Position numbers and translations under genes: made by a program | In this document: positions 9,078 to 17,545 of the stretch, piece after piece | How the letters are laid out: every line of letters starts with the position of its first letter | How positions within the stretch are numbered: the stretch's first letter is position 1 | Notes under the pieces: model-generated | What the model was told of the DNA's origin: nothing | What the model saw: the letters and a program-made list of their open reading frames with translations, nothing else | The model's database searches: none | Assembly: GCF_016595415.1 (NCBI RefSeq) | Contig: NZ_JAENIO010000008.1 | Span: 46,180-110,179 of the forward strand | DNA from: Roseibacillus ishigakijimensis | GTDB lineage: Bacteria > Verrucomicrobiota > Verrucomicrobiia > Verrucomicrobiales > Akkermansiaceae | Direction: 5' to 3' | Length of the DNA stretch: 64,000 nucleotides

Positions 9078-10235
9078 ATGAAATGGACTGATCAGAATCA
9101 TCTCGCTTATTGCACCAATATCCACCCGGCGGAAGATTGGGAAGACACCTTCCGAGTGCTGCGCACCGACGTTCTGGCAGTGCGGGATCGGCTGGCCGCA
9201 GAAGGGACCCACGAGGGGGCCTTCGCCATCGGGCTCCGTCTTTCCGCCCGTGCGGCCGGGGAACTGTTGGTGGGCGAACGACTGGCTGAGTTCGCTGCCT
9301 GGCTGGAGGAGGAGAATTGCTATGTTTTCACCATCAACGGGTTTCCCTACGGCGACTTCCATGGCACCCGGGTCAAGGAGAAGGTCTTCCAACCCGATTG
9401 GACCACTCCCGAACGCCTGCGTTACACTCAGGATCTCTTTCGCATCGTGGCGGCTTTGGCTCCGGCCGAGATCGGGGGCTCGGTCTCCACTTTGCCTGGT
9501 TCGCACAAGGAGTTTGCTGCTGATGAGGAGTTGATTTTCAAACATTTGGAGGAGTGTGCTCTCTTCGTGGAAGCCCTGGCGGAGGAGTGCGGGAAGGACC
9601 TTCATCTGGGCTTGGAGCCCGAGCCGCTGGGGCATTTTGAGAACACCGAGGAGACGATTGCCTTTTTCGACCGCCTACTCGCCCGCGTGGAGGACCCGGC
9701 GGTCATCCGACGCCGCATTGGCTTGAACTACGATTGCTGCCACTTTGCCCTCGAGTTCGATGAGTGCCGCCCCTCTCTGGAAGCTCTCGCTGCTGCCGGA
9801 GTGCGCATTTCCAAAGTTCACCTTTCGTCCGCGCTCAAGTTTTTCCCTTGTGATGCCAGCTCCCTGGCCGCGCTGAAGCAGTTCGACGAGCCCACCTACT
9901 TTCACCAGGTTCTCCTGCGGGGGAAGGAGGGCATCCAACGAGTGCGGGATTTGCCCGAATTCTTCCGGGCCCTCGATTCCGGCCGCTGGCATCCCGACAC
10001 TTGCGACGAGGCCCGCTGCCACTTTCACGTCCCCTTGTTTGCGGAGGCCGCCACTCCTCTGGGCACCACGCAGGACTTCGTGCTCGAGATGCTGGCCTAC
10101 CGCCGTGAGAACCCCTCCTTCTGCCACCACTTTGAGATTGAGACCTACACTTGGGCGGTGTTGCCGGACAGTTTGCAAAGTGACCTGACCGGGCAGATCG
10201 TGCGCGAGTTCCAATGGGTATTGGCTCAGGACTGA
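9078..10235 (+). CDS. eboE: Metabolite traffic protein EboE (sugar-isomerase-like TIM barrel)
   Basis: This 385-residue protein matches the EboE family strongly at its start (HLAYCTNIHPAEDWEDT), then NGFPYGDFHGTRVKEKVF and GLEPEPLGHFENTEE, followed by YDCCHFALEF. The fold is that of xylose-isomerase-like TIM barrels, with metal-ligand candidates in the HPAED, EPEP and CCH stretches. Its biochemical reaction is not established. In known ebo clusters it accompanies EboA-F in exporting a precursor metabolite. Here it sits between eboB and eboC, with three bases between its stop and the eboC ATG, which suggests one transcript. Confidence 0.93.
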   Translation: MKWTDQNHLAYCTNIHPAEDWEDTFRVLRTDVLAVRDRLAAEGTHEGAFAIGLRLSARAAGELLVGERLAEFAAWLEEENCYVFTINGFPYGDFHGTRVKEKVFQPDWTTPERLRYTQDLFRIVAALAPAEIGGSVSTLPGSHKEFAADEELIFKHLEECALFVEALAEECGKDLHLGLEPEPLGHFENTEETIAFFDRLLARVEDPAVIRRRIGLNYDCCHFALEFDECRPSLEALAAAGVRISKVHLSSALKFFPCDASSLAALKQFDEPTYFHQVLLRGKEGIQRVRDLPEFFRALDSGRWHPDTCDEARCHFHVPLFAEAATPLGTTQDFVLEMLAYRRENPSFCHHFEIETYTWAVLPDSLQSDLTGQIVREFQWVLAQD

Positions 10236-10238
10236 ACC

Positions 10239-11153
10239 ATGAAGCGCCAGCTCCTCATCGACCTCCTCGCCGCCGGGCGGGTGGCCAATCTTCCTTCCGT
10301 CGTCAGCAATGTCCTGCTGGGCTGCGGCCTCGGCTGGCTTCTGGTAGCGCCAGGTTCTCTCGCCATTCTTTTTCCGGTGCTCGCCGGGTGTTGTCTCTAC
10401 GTGGGCGGGTGTTTTCTCAATGATTGGGCGGACCGCTTCTGGGATGCCGCCCACCGTCCCGAGCGTCCCTTGCCCGCCCGCCGGATTTCTCCCGAGTTTT
10501 TAAGGAATGCCGCTTTTGCCCTGATGGCTGTGGGATGCCTCCTTGCCGCCTTCTCCGGGTGGCCCGCGCTTCTCGTCGCGGTGATGATTGCGGGGGCCAT
10601 TGCCCTCTACACCTGGATTCACAAGAAAACCGCTTGGGGGGTCGTGCCCATGGGCCTTTGCCGGGGCTTGCTTTATCTTTTGGGATTCGTTGCCCAGGGG
10701 GGGGCCGGGTTCTCATCCGGAGGCCTTGTGTTGCTCATGGCAGGCGGGCTCCTTTTTTACGTGGGTGGTTTGTCGCTTTTTGCCCGGTCCGAAGCCCAGG
10801 CTGTGGTGCCCAGGGTCAACCGTATGCTGGGGCTCCTCATGATGACCCTGGTTGCCTTCACTCATGCCGCCTATTGGTTCACCTTGTCCTTCGGAGCCGC
10901 TCTTGTCGCGCTGCTGGCCTTGGCTCCCTATTCCTGGCTGCTTCGCCGGGGGATTGGGGCCATCAAAAGCTCCATCGGGAAAGGGGTCTCCCATCTCCTG
11001 GCCAATATCTGCCTCGTCGATCTGGTCGCGATGCTCCCTCTCGCCGTGGTCTTGGCGGGGGGAGGGCACTGGCTGGCCCTCCTCCTGCCCCTGGTCTCGG
11101 GGGGAGCCTATTTCCTCGCTGTTCTGCTGCAAAAAGTGGCTCCGGCGACCTAG
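10239..11153 (+). CDS. eboC: UbiA-family membrane prenyltransferase EboC
   Basis: The 304-residue polytopic membrane protein has the first Asp-rich prenyl-diphosphate motif of the UbiA family, NDWADRFWD at residues 61-69, in a large cytoplasmic loop, with RPLPARR just after it. The second motif is degenerate (YTWIHKKTAWGVVPMG). About eight to nine hydrophobic segments are visible. Directly after eboE it is best read as EboC. The prenyl acceptor is unknown. Its TAG stop overlaps the stop of the convergent gene on the minus strand, because CTAG at 11150-11153 serves both. Confidence 0.9.
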   Translation: MKRQLLIDLLAAGRVANLPSVVSNVLLGCGLGWLLVAPGSLAILFPVLAGCCLYVGGCFLNDWADRFWDAAHRPERPLPARRISPEFLRNAAFALMAVGCLLAAFSGWPALLVAVMIAGAIALYTWIHKKTAWGVVPMGLCRGLLYLLGFVAQGGAGFSSGGLVLLMAGGLLFYVGGLSLFARSEAQAVVPRVNRMLGLLMMTLVAFTHAAYWFTLSFGAALVALLALAPYSWLLRRGIGAIKSSIGKGVSHLLANICLVDLVAMLPLAVVLAGGGHWLALLLPLVSGGAYFLAVLLQKVAPAT

Positions 11154-11545
11154 TCGATAGCATCCTCCTTGGCTGCCGGTCCGTTCTTGAGATCCAAAAC
11201 CAGATTGTAAAGGCCTACGAAAGAAGGAAACAGGTTGGAGAGCACTCCCACCGAGTCGATTTTTCCAAAGGTGAAGTAGCTCAGCAGTGAGATGGAGCCG
11301 AGCACAGACATGATCCAGAAGATGCGGGGCATCCTGACTTGCTTCGCCTTTTTGGAAGCAAGCAGCTGGGGAATCCAGCGTCCCGCAAACATGGTCACCC
11401 CGAAGTAGCCGATGATTTTCCAAGGGTAGAGCACGATGGGGCGCCCGAAGAGAGAGCCCTCGAAGAAAACCTGGTGCATCCAGCCCGTGGCCTCGGGAAT
11501 TTTGGGAGCGGTTTCGTGAGCGAGGATGAGAAGAGAGTCGATCAT
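11150..11545 (-). CDS. Small membrane protein with lipid-A-disaccharide-synthase N-terminal (LAB_N) domain
   Basis: The 131-residue protein has three hydrophobic helices and the LAB_N features FFEGSLFGRPIVLYPWKIIGYFG, FAGRWIPQLLASKKAKQ, PRIFWIMSVLGS and a final NLFPSFVGLYNLVLDLKN-type helix (quoted in parts). LAB_N modules occur alone or in front of lipid A synthases and glycosyltransferases and are thought to assist membrane lipid or glycolipid steps. The exact role is unknown. The ATG at 11545 was chosen over an upstream in-frame codon at 11638 because the extension is basic and not family-like. The gene is convergent with eboC, with stop codons overlapping. Confidence 0.85.
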   Translation of the reverse strand: MIDSLLILAHETAPKIPEATGWMHQVFFEGSLFGRPIVLYPWKIIGYFGVTMFAGRWIPQLLASKKAKQVRMPRIFWIMSVLGSISLLSYFTFGKIDSVGVLSNLFPSFVGLYNLVLDLKNGPAAKEDAID

Positions 11546-11736
11546 GGATAGAGGCGGTTCGCGCGCAGCACCAGAAGCGGGCTGGTTGCGCTTTGTTCCC
11601 AAAGCCTGCGACGAAAAGCGAGCGCTTTTTACCGCCATTCCAGGCCGCGCCCTCGGTCAGAGTTCATTGGGAAAAAATCGAGTCACAAGCGATCATTGCA
11701 CTTTCGGGCTTAGCGGGTGGGTGTTAGCTTCGCCTC

Positions 11737-12540
11737 TTGTCTTGGGACGCATTCCAGAATCTTTGGCAGAATCACTGGCGTGACGGGGTGGAAATCCTCG
11801 TCCTTTGGCTGGTGATCTATCAGCTCTATCGGGCTTTCCGCGCCACTCGGGGCGCGCGCATTTTGGTGGGCTTGGCGACCGTCCTGATCGGTTTTATCCT
11901 GATCTCCAGTTTGCTGGAGCTTCCGGTGCTGGGCTGGATTTTGCGCCAGGCAGTCTTTGTGCTCGCCTTTGCCCTGCTCATCATCTTCCAACCCGAGATC
12001 CGGAGTGCGCTCGCCAAGATTGGCAGTTCCCGCTTCTTGTCCTTCAATTCCGGCCAACGGAAATTTCTGAATCTTCTGGAGGATGCGGTGGTGCAGCTTT
12101 CCAAGAAGCGTTATGGCGCTCTCTTTGCCCTCGAACGCAGTATTTCTCTCAAGGAAATCGAGCAAACGGGAGTGGAGATGGGGAGCGAGCTTTCCGTGGA
12201 ACTGGCCCTGACTCTCTTCTTTCCCAAGACGGCTCTTCACGATGGGGGAGTGGTATTGGATGAAGAAAGAATCGCCGCCGCCGCCTGTGTCTTTCCCGTC
12301 ACCCAGCGCGATATGAAGGATCGCTCTTTGGGCCTGCGCCACCGGGCTGCCATTGGCTTGACCGAAGAGACCGATGCCGTGGCGGTGGTGGTGAGCGAAG
12401 AGACTGGCACGATCTCCATCGCGGTGGACGGCAAGCTGGAGCGGTTTAAGGACGAGAACGAGTTTCGCGAGCGGCTGGAGGCAATTTTCTTACACAATGA
12501 GCAGCAGAAGAACAGTTCGAGCGAGGAATCTGATCGCTAA
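11737..12540 (+). CDS. cdaA: Diadenylate cyclase CdaA (c-di-AMP synthase)
   Basis: CdaA makes cyclic di-AMP from two ATP molecules at the membrane. The 267-residue protein has three N-terminal transmembrane helices (about residues 18-85) followed by the DAC domain. The RHR motif is intact at 201-203 (LGLRHRAAIG), whereas the usual DGA motif reads DGG at 169-171 (LHDGGVVL). SEETGTISIA near residue 225 also matches. The start is TTG at 11737; a TAG in the same frame at 11725 rules out a longer form. The next gene overlaps its 3' end by 44 bases and resembles the anchor of CdaR, its usual regulator. Confidence 0.93.
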   Translation: MSWDAFQNLWQNHWRDGVEILVLWLVIYQLYRAFRATRGARILVGLATVLIGFILISSLLELPVLGWILRQAVFVLAFALLIIFQPEIRSALAKIGSSRFLSFNSGQRKFLNLLEDAVVQLSKKRYGALFALERSISLKEIEQTGVEMGSELSVELALTLFFPKTALHDGGVVLDEERIAAAACVFPVTQRDMKDRSLGLRHRAAIGLTEETDAVAVVVSEETGTISIAVDGKLERFKDENEFRERLEAIFLHNEQQKNSSSEESDR

Positions 12541-12730
12541 AGTGGCTTCCCTCTTTCTGGCGGTGATTGTGTGGTTTCTCATCAAGGACCTCCTCACCAA
12601 TCAGGGGCCGTTGAGCGATTCTCCCGAGGATTCGCTCCTCGGAACTTCGGACTTGAGTGATGTCGTGCCCGGGCCGCCGCAACCTCGCCAGGAGGAAAAG
12701 GCTCCCAAAGAGGAGACGACGCTGCATTGA
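12497..12730 (+). CDS. Short membrane-anchored protein, possible minimal CdaR/YbbR-like partner of CdaA
   Basis: The 77-residue product has a basic N-terminus (SSRRTVRARN), one transmembrane helix (LIAKVASLFLAVIVWFLI, residues about 12-29) and an acidic, Pro-rich tail. The helix resembles the N-terminal anchor of YbbR/CdaR proteins, the regulators normally encoded after cdaA. The extracytoplasmic YbbR domains are missing. It overlaps cdaA by 44 bases in another frame, which suggests translational coupling. An unrelated small membrane protein is possible. The stop lies just before the bioD start. Confidence 0.6.
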   Translation: MSSRRTVRARNLIAKVASLFLAVIVWFLIKDLLTNQGPLSDSPEDSLLGTSDLSDVVPGPPQPRQEEKAPKEETTLH

Positions 12731-12738
12731 AGGAAGCT

Positions 12739-13386
12739 ATGGCAGAAAGCGTGATTGTGACCGGTACGGATACCGGATGTGGAAAGACTTGGTTCAGTTG
12801 GCTCCTCGTGCGCGCCCTGCGCGCCCGCGGCATCGATGCGGTGGGATGGAAGCCTTTCTGTTGCGGCGATCGGGAAGATGCCTATGCGCTGGCCGACGCC
12901 AATGAGGGGATTCTCACTCTCGATGAAGTGAATCCGGTTTGGTTCCGCACCCCCATCGCGCCTTACCCCGCCGCCGAGCTGGAGGGAGGGGAGGTGGATC
13001 TGGAAAAAGTGCGGGCTCTCGGCTGGGAGCTGGCGGCGCGGCATGAGATGGTGATCTGCGAGGGAGTCGGGGGCTGGGAAGTCCCCCTCACCGCGCAAGC
13101 GAATTTTTCCACCTGGGCGAAGACCTTGGGCTGGCCCGTGCTGCTGGTCATCGGCAATCGCCTGGGAGCTCTCAATCACACCTTTCTCACCGCTCGCGCC
13201 ATCCAGGAGCAGGGATGCGCTTTGCAGGCCGCCGTTCTCAATCAGGTCATTGAGGAGCAGGATGTCGCCGGAGTGACCAATCGCGGCGTGATCGAACAGC
13301 GATTGCCCGGTCAGTTGCTGGGCGAGGTCATGCACGGGGCGGAGGTCCTGGAGGACGACCTTCTGGAGGCTTTTCTCCAGCGCTAA
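12739..13386 (+). CDS. bioD: Dethiobiotin synthetase-like ATPase (BioD)
   Basis: BioD closes the ureido ring of dethiobiotin from diaminopelargonic acid, CO2 and ATP. The 215-residue protein starts with the extended P-loop VTGTDTGCGKTWFSWLL and has GWKPFCCGDREDA (substrate region), CEGVGGWEVPL (switch-like Asp/Glu region) and VLNQV near the nucleotide-binding end. The ATG at 12739 follows AGGAAG. An in-frame TTG at 12727 would overlap the preceding stop. No other biotin genes are present in the window. A related CobQ/CobB-type amidotransferase is the main alternative but less likely. Confidence 0.88.
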   Translation: MAESVIVTGTDTGCGKTWFSWLLVRALRARGIDAVGWKPFCCGDREDAYALADANEGILTLDEVNPVWFRTPIAPYPAAELEGGEVDLEKVRALGWELAARHEMVICEGVGGWEVPLTAQANFSTWAKTLGWPVLLVIGNRLGALNHTFLTARAIQEQGCALQAAVLNQVIEEQDVAGVTNRGVIEQRLPGQLLGEVMHGAEVLEDDLLEAFLQR

Positions 13387-13392
13387 AGCGGG

Positions 13393-13433
13393 GTTCGCAG
13401 GGTGCAGAGGGAGGGTTCTCTGCGGGGGCGAAC
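13393..13433 (+). terminator. Nested hairpin after bioD, possible terminator
   Basis: GTTCGC at 13393-13398 pairs with GCGAAC at 13428-13433, and inside it GCAGA (13404-13408) pairs with TCTGC (13419-13423). A weak GTATTTT stretch follows. The T tract is short, so this may be a poor terminator or a leader structure of the downstream TPR gene. Confidence 0.4.
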
Positions 13434-13505
13434 GTATTTTGAGAAGCGTTTTCTTGCCATGCCCCTTTGAATTGTCATCATGGCGGGAGCACACTTAAAA
13501 CATTC

Positions 13506-14927
13506 ATGGAAGAAGCTACCGGAGAGAACGCATTCCGCGAGATCAGCGTTGCGGATTTGGAACCCTCGATTCAGGGGTATTGGAAAAAGGCGCAAGAGTC
13601 TTTGCAGATCGATAATCACAAGTATGCCGTCACCTTGCTGCAGGCGATTCTGAAGGAAGCCCCTGGCTTTCTGGAAGGTCGTAAAGCCCTGCGCATGGCC
13701 GAGGACAAACTGACGGGGGGACCCAAGAAAAAGCGCGGCCTTTTCGGCACCAGCGTGGGTGCCAACAGCCCTTCGGTCTCCAAGAAATATTTGGCGCAAG
13801 CCGACAAAGACGGCAATGCCGCTTTGCAGGCGGTTGAGAAGGAGCTGGAAAAGGACCCCTTCAATGCCTCCTTCAACGATGCTCTGCACGATGTCGCGGC
13901 CAAGTTGGGGATGACTGATACTGCCGCTTTCGCCCTCGAGACCGTGCGCAAGGCCTTTCCGGAGGAAGGCAAGCTGATGCACAAGCTGGCCGAATTCTAC
14001 CTCTCGGTGGAGCGCCCCCTCGATGCCGCTGCCGTCTACGAGGACATCGTGAAGGCCAACCCTGGCGATATCGATGCCGTTAAAAAGGCCAAGGATTGCA
14101 CCGCCCGGGCCTCCATGCTGTCCAACCGCAGTGAAAGCGGGGAGCTGGTTCTGCAGAAAAAAGATGCCGAGGAAACCCTCGCGCTTGAGAAGGCCTCCCG
14201 CTCCGCTCTCACCAAAGAGCAGATGGAAGAAAAACGCGACAACCTCGCGGCCCAGTATGCGGCGGACCAGAACAACCTGAACGTGGTGCGCGATCTGGCG
14301 GCAGTCTACGAAAACCTCGAGGACTGGGACAATGCCTACGCTTTCTACGATTGGGGCTTCCAAATCAGCAACAACGACGTAGCCCTGAAGAACAAAGCCG
14401 GCAAAATGAAGGACAAGGCCGCCGAGGTGAAACTTTCCAACCTCAAGAAGGCGGTGGAAGCCAATCCCGACGATGCCGAAGCGGCCCGGGAGCTGGAGGA
14501 ATTCCGCAGTGCCCTCAGTGCCGAGCAAGTGGAAGAGCGCAAGAAGCGGGTGGAAGAAAACCCTACCGATCCTTCCCTGCGCTTTTCTCTGGGCGAAGCC
14601 CTTTTCCACGCCGGACAATACAAGGAAGCCATCCAGCACTTGCAGCAAGCTACCCGCAACCCGCATATTCGCACCAAGGTGCTTATCCTGCTGGGCCGCA
14701 CCTTTGACAAGATGGGCATGGTCGATATGGCTGTGAACCGCTTCGAGGAGGCCAATGCTGAACTGAAGCAGATGGATGCCACCAAGAAGGAAGTGCTCTA
14801 CGAATTGGGCCTCATCTTTGAGAAGCAGTCCGAGAAGGAAAAGGCCATCGACTCCTTCAAGCAGATCTACGAGGTCGATTACGGCTACCGCGACGTGGCC
14901 GAGCGCGTGGAGTCCGCTTACCAATAA
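13506..14927 (+). CDS. TPR-repeat protein of unknown function
   Basis: The 473-residue soluble protein is made of helical repeats. TPR-like units include HKYAVTLLQAILKEAPGF (about residue 40), RPLDAAAVYEDIVKANPGD (about 175), DWDNAYAFYDWGFQ (about 275), AGQYKEAIQHLQQA (about 375) and SEKEKAIDSFKQIYEVD near the end. There is no signal peptide or transmembrane helix. A Lys-rich linker (GGPKKKRGLFG) near residue 75 separates a short N-terminal helical part. TPR arrays act as protein-interaction scaffolds; the partner is unknown. A strong intrinsic terminator follows, so the gene seems to be transcribed alone. Confidence 0.85.
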   Translation: MEEATGENAFREISVADLEPSIQGYWKKAQESLQIDNHKYAVTLLQAILKEAPGFLEGRKALRMAEDKLTGGPKKKRGLFGTSVGANSPSVSKKYLAQADKDGNAALQAVEKELEKDPFNASFNDALHDVAAKLGMTDTAAFALETVRKAFPEEGKLMHKLAEFYLSVERPLDAAAVYEDIVKANPGDIDAVKKAKDCTARASMLSNRSESGELVLQKKDAEETLALEKASRSALTKEQMEEKRDNLAAQYAADQNNLNVVRDLAAVYENLEDWDNAYAFYDWGFQISNNDVALKNKAGKMKDKAAEVKLSNLKKAVEANPDDAEAARELEEFRSALSAEQVEERKKRVEENPTDPSLRFSLGEALFHAGQYKEAIQHLQQATRNPHIRTKVLILLGRTFDKMGMVDMAVNRFEEANAELKQMDATKKEVLYELGLIFEKQSEKEKAIDSFKQIYEVDYGYRDVAERVESAYQ

Positions 14928-14965
14928 AGATCAACCGGCCCTCCCCGGGAGGGATTCAAATTCAC

Positions 14966-15001
14966 GAAAAAAGGGCTTCGCAGTTGCGAGGCCCTTTTTT
15001 T
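14966..15001 (+). terminator. Intrinsic terminator after the TPR gene (probably bidirectional)
   Basis: GGGCTTCGC (14973-14981) pairs with GCGAGGCCC (14986-14994) across a short AGTT loop, with one G-T pair. It is flanked by an A run on the left and a T run on the right, so it can also serve the convergent hemQ gene. Confidence 0.9.
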
Positions 15002-15061
15002 ATGAGGATTCTTAGGGGAAATTGGGGAGCGGGGAAAGTTCTGCTCCCGGGATGCTGCGGC

Positions 15062-15898
15062 CTAGAGACAGATGCGGCGGAACAGTTCGTCGAGGGGAAG
15101 CTGCAGGCCGATGTAGAAATCGCCAAATTCGCCATAGCGGGCAGAGACGTCGTCGAAACGCATCTCGTAGACGATGGATTTGACCTGATAGGTGTCATGT
15201 GCCAGCAGGGTGACCCCCCATTCATGCTCGTCGAGACCGGTGGAGCCGGTGATGAGCTGGAGAATCTTGCCGGAGTATTTGCGACCTGTGCGGGCGTGGC
15301 CCATCATGAGCTCGCGGCGACTCTCGAAGCCGGTCTCATACCAGTTGTAGTCAGGGTGCGCATTGCGGCGCTTGGACATGGGGTAGAAGCAAACCACTGG
15401 CCAATCGGGCAAGACCGGGTAGAGGCGGTGCTGGCTGTATTTTGCCATGCGTTCGTCGAATTCCTGCAAGGCTTCGTTGTAGTCCTTGCTGCCCTCCGCC
15501 ATTCCTTTTTCCACCACCAGGGTTTCGCGAGCGTATTGGTCGCGGGTGGTGGTGTATTCCGAGCGCTCCGTTTGGGAGAGGTAGGAATAGGTGGGGGCGA
15601 GGATGTCAGGCCCCAAGGAGAGAGTGAGACGCTTTTCGAACTGGGTGGCGGTGACCAGGTCCGGGGTGAGGAGCATGAAGCCGAGGTCGGCCTTGGGGGT
15701 CGCGATGGCAAAGGTGAGGAGTTGGGTGTCCGGGGTGGAGCGGATTTCCTGCACCAGCTCGGTCAGGCGGGTCTTGGCCTCCCGTTTTTCATCCCGGCTC
15801 AGGGTGGACCACTGGCCGTGGTCGATGTGGTAATAGAGGTGGAGAACATGCCAGCCTTCTTCCGGGCTGACTTTGATGGTGGATGCTTCGTCGGTCAT
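15062..15898 (-). CDS. hemQ: HemQ, chlorite-dismutase-fold coproheme decarboxylase
   Basis: HemQ carries out the last step of the coproporphyrin-dependent haem pathway, decarboxylating Fe-coproporphyrin III to haem b with hydrogen peroxide. The 278-residue protein shows the family blocks FYPMSKRR (about 171-178), NWYETGFESRRELMMGH ending at the proximal His201, then TGRKYSGKILQ, GSTGLDEHEWG, and EMRFDDVSARYGEFGDFYIG near the C-terminus. Length fits non-chlorite-dismutase members. Its ATG overlaps the stop of the upstream Pro-rich gene by four bases (ATGA), implying co-translation. No other haem genes lie nearby. Confidence 0.93.
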   Translation of the reverse strand: MTDEASTIKVSPEEGWHVLHLYYHIDHGQWSTLSRDEKREAKTRLTELVQEIRSTPDTQLLTFAIATPKADLGFMLLTPDLVTATQFEKRLTLSLGPDILAPTYSYLSQTERSEYTTTRDQYARETLVVEKGMAEGSKDYNEALQEFDERMAKYSQHRLYPVLPDWPVVCFYPMSKRRNAHPDYNWYETGFESRRELMMGHARTGRKYSGKILQLITGSTGLDEHEWGVTLLAHDTYQVKSIVYEMRFDDVSARYGEFGDFYIGLQLPLDELFRRICL

Positions 15899-17112
15899 TG
15901 TGCGTTTTTGCGTTTTGCGGAAATGGGAATGGCCATGAATTCCTCAAAGTTCTGACCGTCGGCCGATTCCATGAGAACGAATTCCCAAGTGAAATTGTCG
16001 TCCGCGAGGTAGGAGATGAGGTCGCCTTCTTGCTTGAAGCCCGTGGTGGCCCGGATGGTGGCGGTCGAGCCGGCCGTGACTGCAGTGGGGGACGTGGAGA
16101 GGGCAAAAGTGGAGCCCGTCAGTGTCAAAGTGGTGGGGTCCCCGGCGAAGCGGCCTTCTTCGTCGCGGAAGAGAAGTCGCAGAGCCTTGGCCTGGGAATT
16201 ATCTCCCAAGGTGAGCTTCACTTCCGGGATCAGTTCGATGGTTCGGGAGACGCCCTCATCGCGATTGGCTCCCTCTCGCACGGGGTTGCGCCAGTAGGTC
16301 TCCGCATTGGCGACGACGAGGCTTTTGCCCTCTAGGGGAAACTTCAGCCGGGATGCTTCCACGGGGGGAGTGAAGTGCTGCGAGAGGGTGATGCGGGTGG
16401 CGATGATCCCTCCCAGCAGGGCAATCAGGAAGAGGCCGCAGAGAATCTTTTCCAAGGGGGAAAAGGCCGCGAGCCATTTGCCGCCAGGCTGGGCCGGAGG
16501 AGGAGTCTGGCTGTCGCTCTTGGACGAGGCGGTCTTTTCTTCCGCTGCGGCAGCAGGGGTCTGGTCCTCTGGGGTCTCGGGTTCGGGGCTCATGGACTCG
16601 GGTGAAGGCGGGGCTGTTTCCTCCGGGGCAGAGGCGGCAGGAGCAGGTGTTTCGCGCTTTGCGCTGGGTTTGGCTGTGACGCGCACCTGCGGGGAGAGGG
16701 GCTTTTTGGCATCGCGGGGAACAGGGTTGATGGCGGGTTTGCCCTTGTTTTCTTGTTCGTCCAGGTCTCCCAGCTCGTCCTTGCGGGCCGCTGGTTGCAC
16801 CCCGCGCTTGGTGAGGTTGGGGCGGGCGATGGGCTCCATTTCCAGCGGTTTGCCGGGCTCGATATCTCCCTCGGATACGAGGGGGGGCTGCGGGCGATCC
16901 TCCGGGGGGGGGAGCCGTTGCCGGGGCTGGGAGATCACCTCGCGCGCCGGACGTTGCGTCCGTGGCGCGGCTTTCTTTTCGCCCGCCGCAGGAGGGGCTT
17001 CCTCAAAATCGTCATCTAAATCGTGCGCCAACTCGTCCTTCAGCGGGGAAGGTTGGGGGAGTGGGGCCTCCGATGGGTTCGGGGCGTCGGGGGAGGACTC
17101 GTCTTCCTGCAT
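15895..17112 (-). CDS. Pro/Ala/Glu-rich single-pass membrane protein, unknown function
   Basis: The 405-residue protein has a long, low-complexity cytoplasmic N-terminus (residues 1 to about 215, rich in Pro, Glu, Ala and Lys), one transmembrane helix (FSPLEKILCGLFLIALLGG and onward, about 218-240), and a C-terminal extracytoplasmic domain of roughly 160 residues with many beta-strand-like segments (LTLTGSTFALSTSPTAV, then WEFVLMESADGQNF). No known family was recognised. It overlaps hemQ by four bases and probably heads that transcript. The low-complexity half should not be used for homology calls. Confidence 0.7.
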   Translation of the reverse strand: MQEDESSPDAPNPSEAPLPQPSPLKDELAHDLDDDFEEAPPAAGEKKAAPRTQRPAREVISQPRQRLPPPEDRPQPPLVSEGDIEPGKPLEMEPIARPNLTKRGVQPAARKDELGDLDEQENKGKPAINPVPRDAKKPLSPQVRVTAKPSAKRETPAPAASAPEETAPPSPESMSPEPETPEDQTPAAAAEEKTASSKSDSQTPPPAQPGGKWLAAFSPLEKILCGLFLIALLGGIIATRITLSQHFTPPVEASRLKFPLEGKSLVVANAETYWRNPVREGANRDEGVSRTIELIPEVKLTLGDNSQAKALRLLFRDEEGRFAGDPTTLTLTGSTFALSTSPTAVTAGSTATIRATTGFKQEGDLISYLADDNFTWEFVLMESADGQNFEEFMAIPISAKRKNAQ

Positions 17113-17250
17113 AGCTGATGATAAGGTTTGGAATTGGGGCCGCTTTCAGGACGACCGGAAGGAGGGTAGAAAGGCTCGCTTGGCTTGGCCAGTCCGGAAA
17201 TCTGGAAAGGTGCTCCCAGGCTGTCAATGGCGGGAATCGCTAAAAAAAAC

Positions 17251-17291
17251 TGTTGCAAGGCTCCCTCGCTTGGCTGACACCTTCCGCAACA
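17251..17291 (+). promoter_or_regulatory. Hairpin in the 5' region of the ferredoxin gene
   Basis: TGTTGCAAGG (17251-17260) can pair with CCTT and GCAACA (17280-17291) with a two-base bulge and a loop of about 19 bases. It ends 20 bases before the ferredoxin ATG, within the 199-base divergent gap. It could be a leader structure or operator. There is no further support. Confidence 0.3.
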
Positions 17292-17311
17292 ATCAGCCCC
17301 ACCCGAACGCA

Positions 17312-17545
17312 ATGGCAGACAAAGACGACAAACACGAAGAAAACATTCCCGGAGCTTATTACGTGGACATGCAGTGCATCGACTGCGATCTCTGTCGTGA
17401 AACCGCCCCTGCAAACTTCACCCGCCAGGAAGACGAAGGCTATTCCTACGTCTACAAGCAGCCGGAGAGTGAGGAAGAGCGCGAGCAGTGCGAAGAGGCC
17501 ATGGAAGGTTGCCCCGTGGAGGCAATCGGCAACGATGGCGAATGA
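17312..17545 (+). CDS. Small [4Fe-4S] ferredoxin
   Basis: The 77-residue acidic protein carries a single-cluster ferredoxin pattern. CIDCDLC (residues about 22-28) supplies three cysteines, and EQCEEAMEGCPVEAI near residue 60 supplies the CP-type fourth ligand plus one further Cys. Such proteins are one-electron carriers for redox enzymes. The partner is not evident. Its TGA overlaps the ATG of the next gene (ATGA at 17542-17545), so the two are translationally coupled. Confidence 0.88.
   Translation: MADKDDKHEENIPGAYYVDMQCIDCDLCRETAPANFTRQEDEGYSYVYKQPESEEEREQCEEAMEGCPVEAIGNDGE

Noticed and set aside
13383..14924. A 513-codon minus-strand frame opposite the TPR gene
   Set aside because: Leu/His-rich shadow translation with no family signal; the plus strand encodes a clear TPR protein with a proper start and terminator.
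14949..14965. GGGATTCAAATTC resembling a tRNA T-loop
   Set aside because: No acceptor or anticodon stem could be built around it; it lies in a short terminator region.
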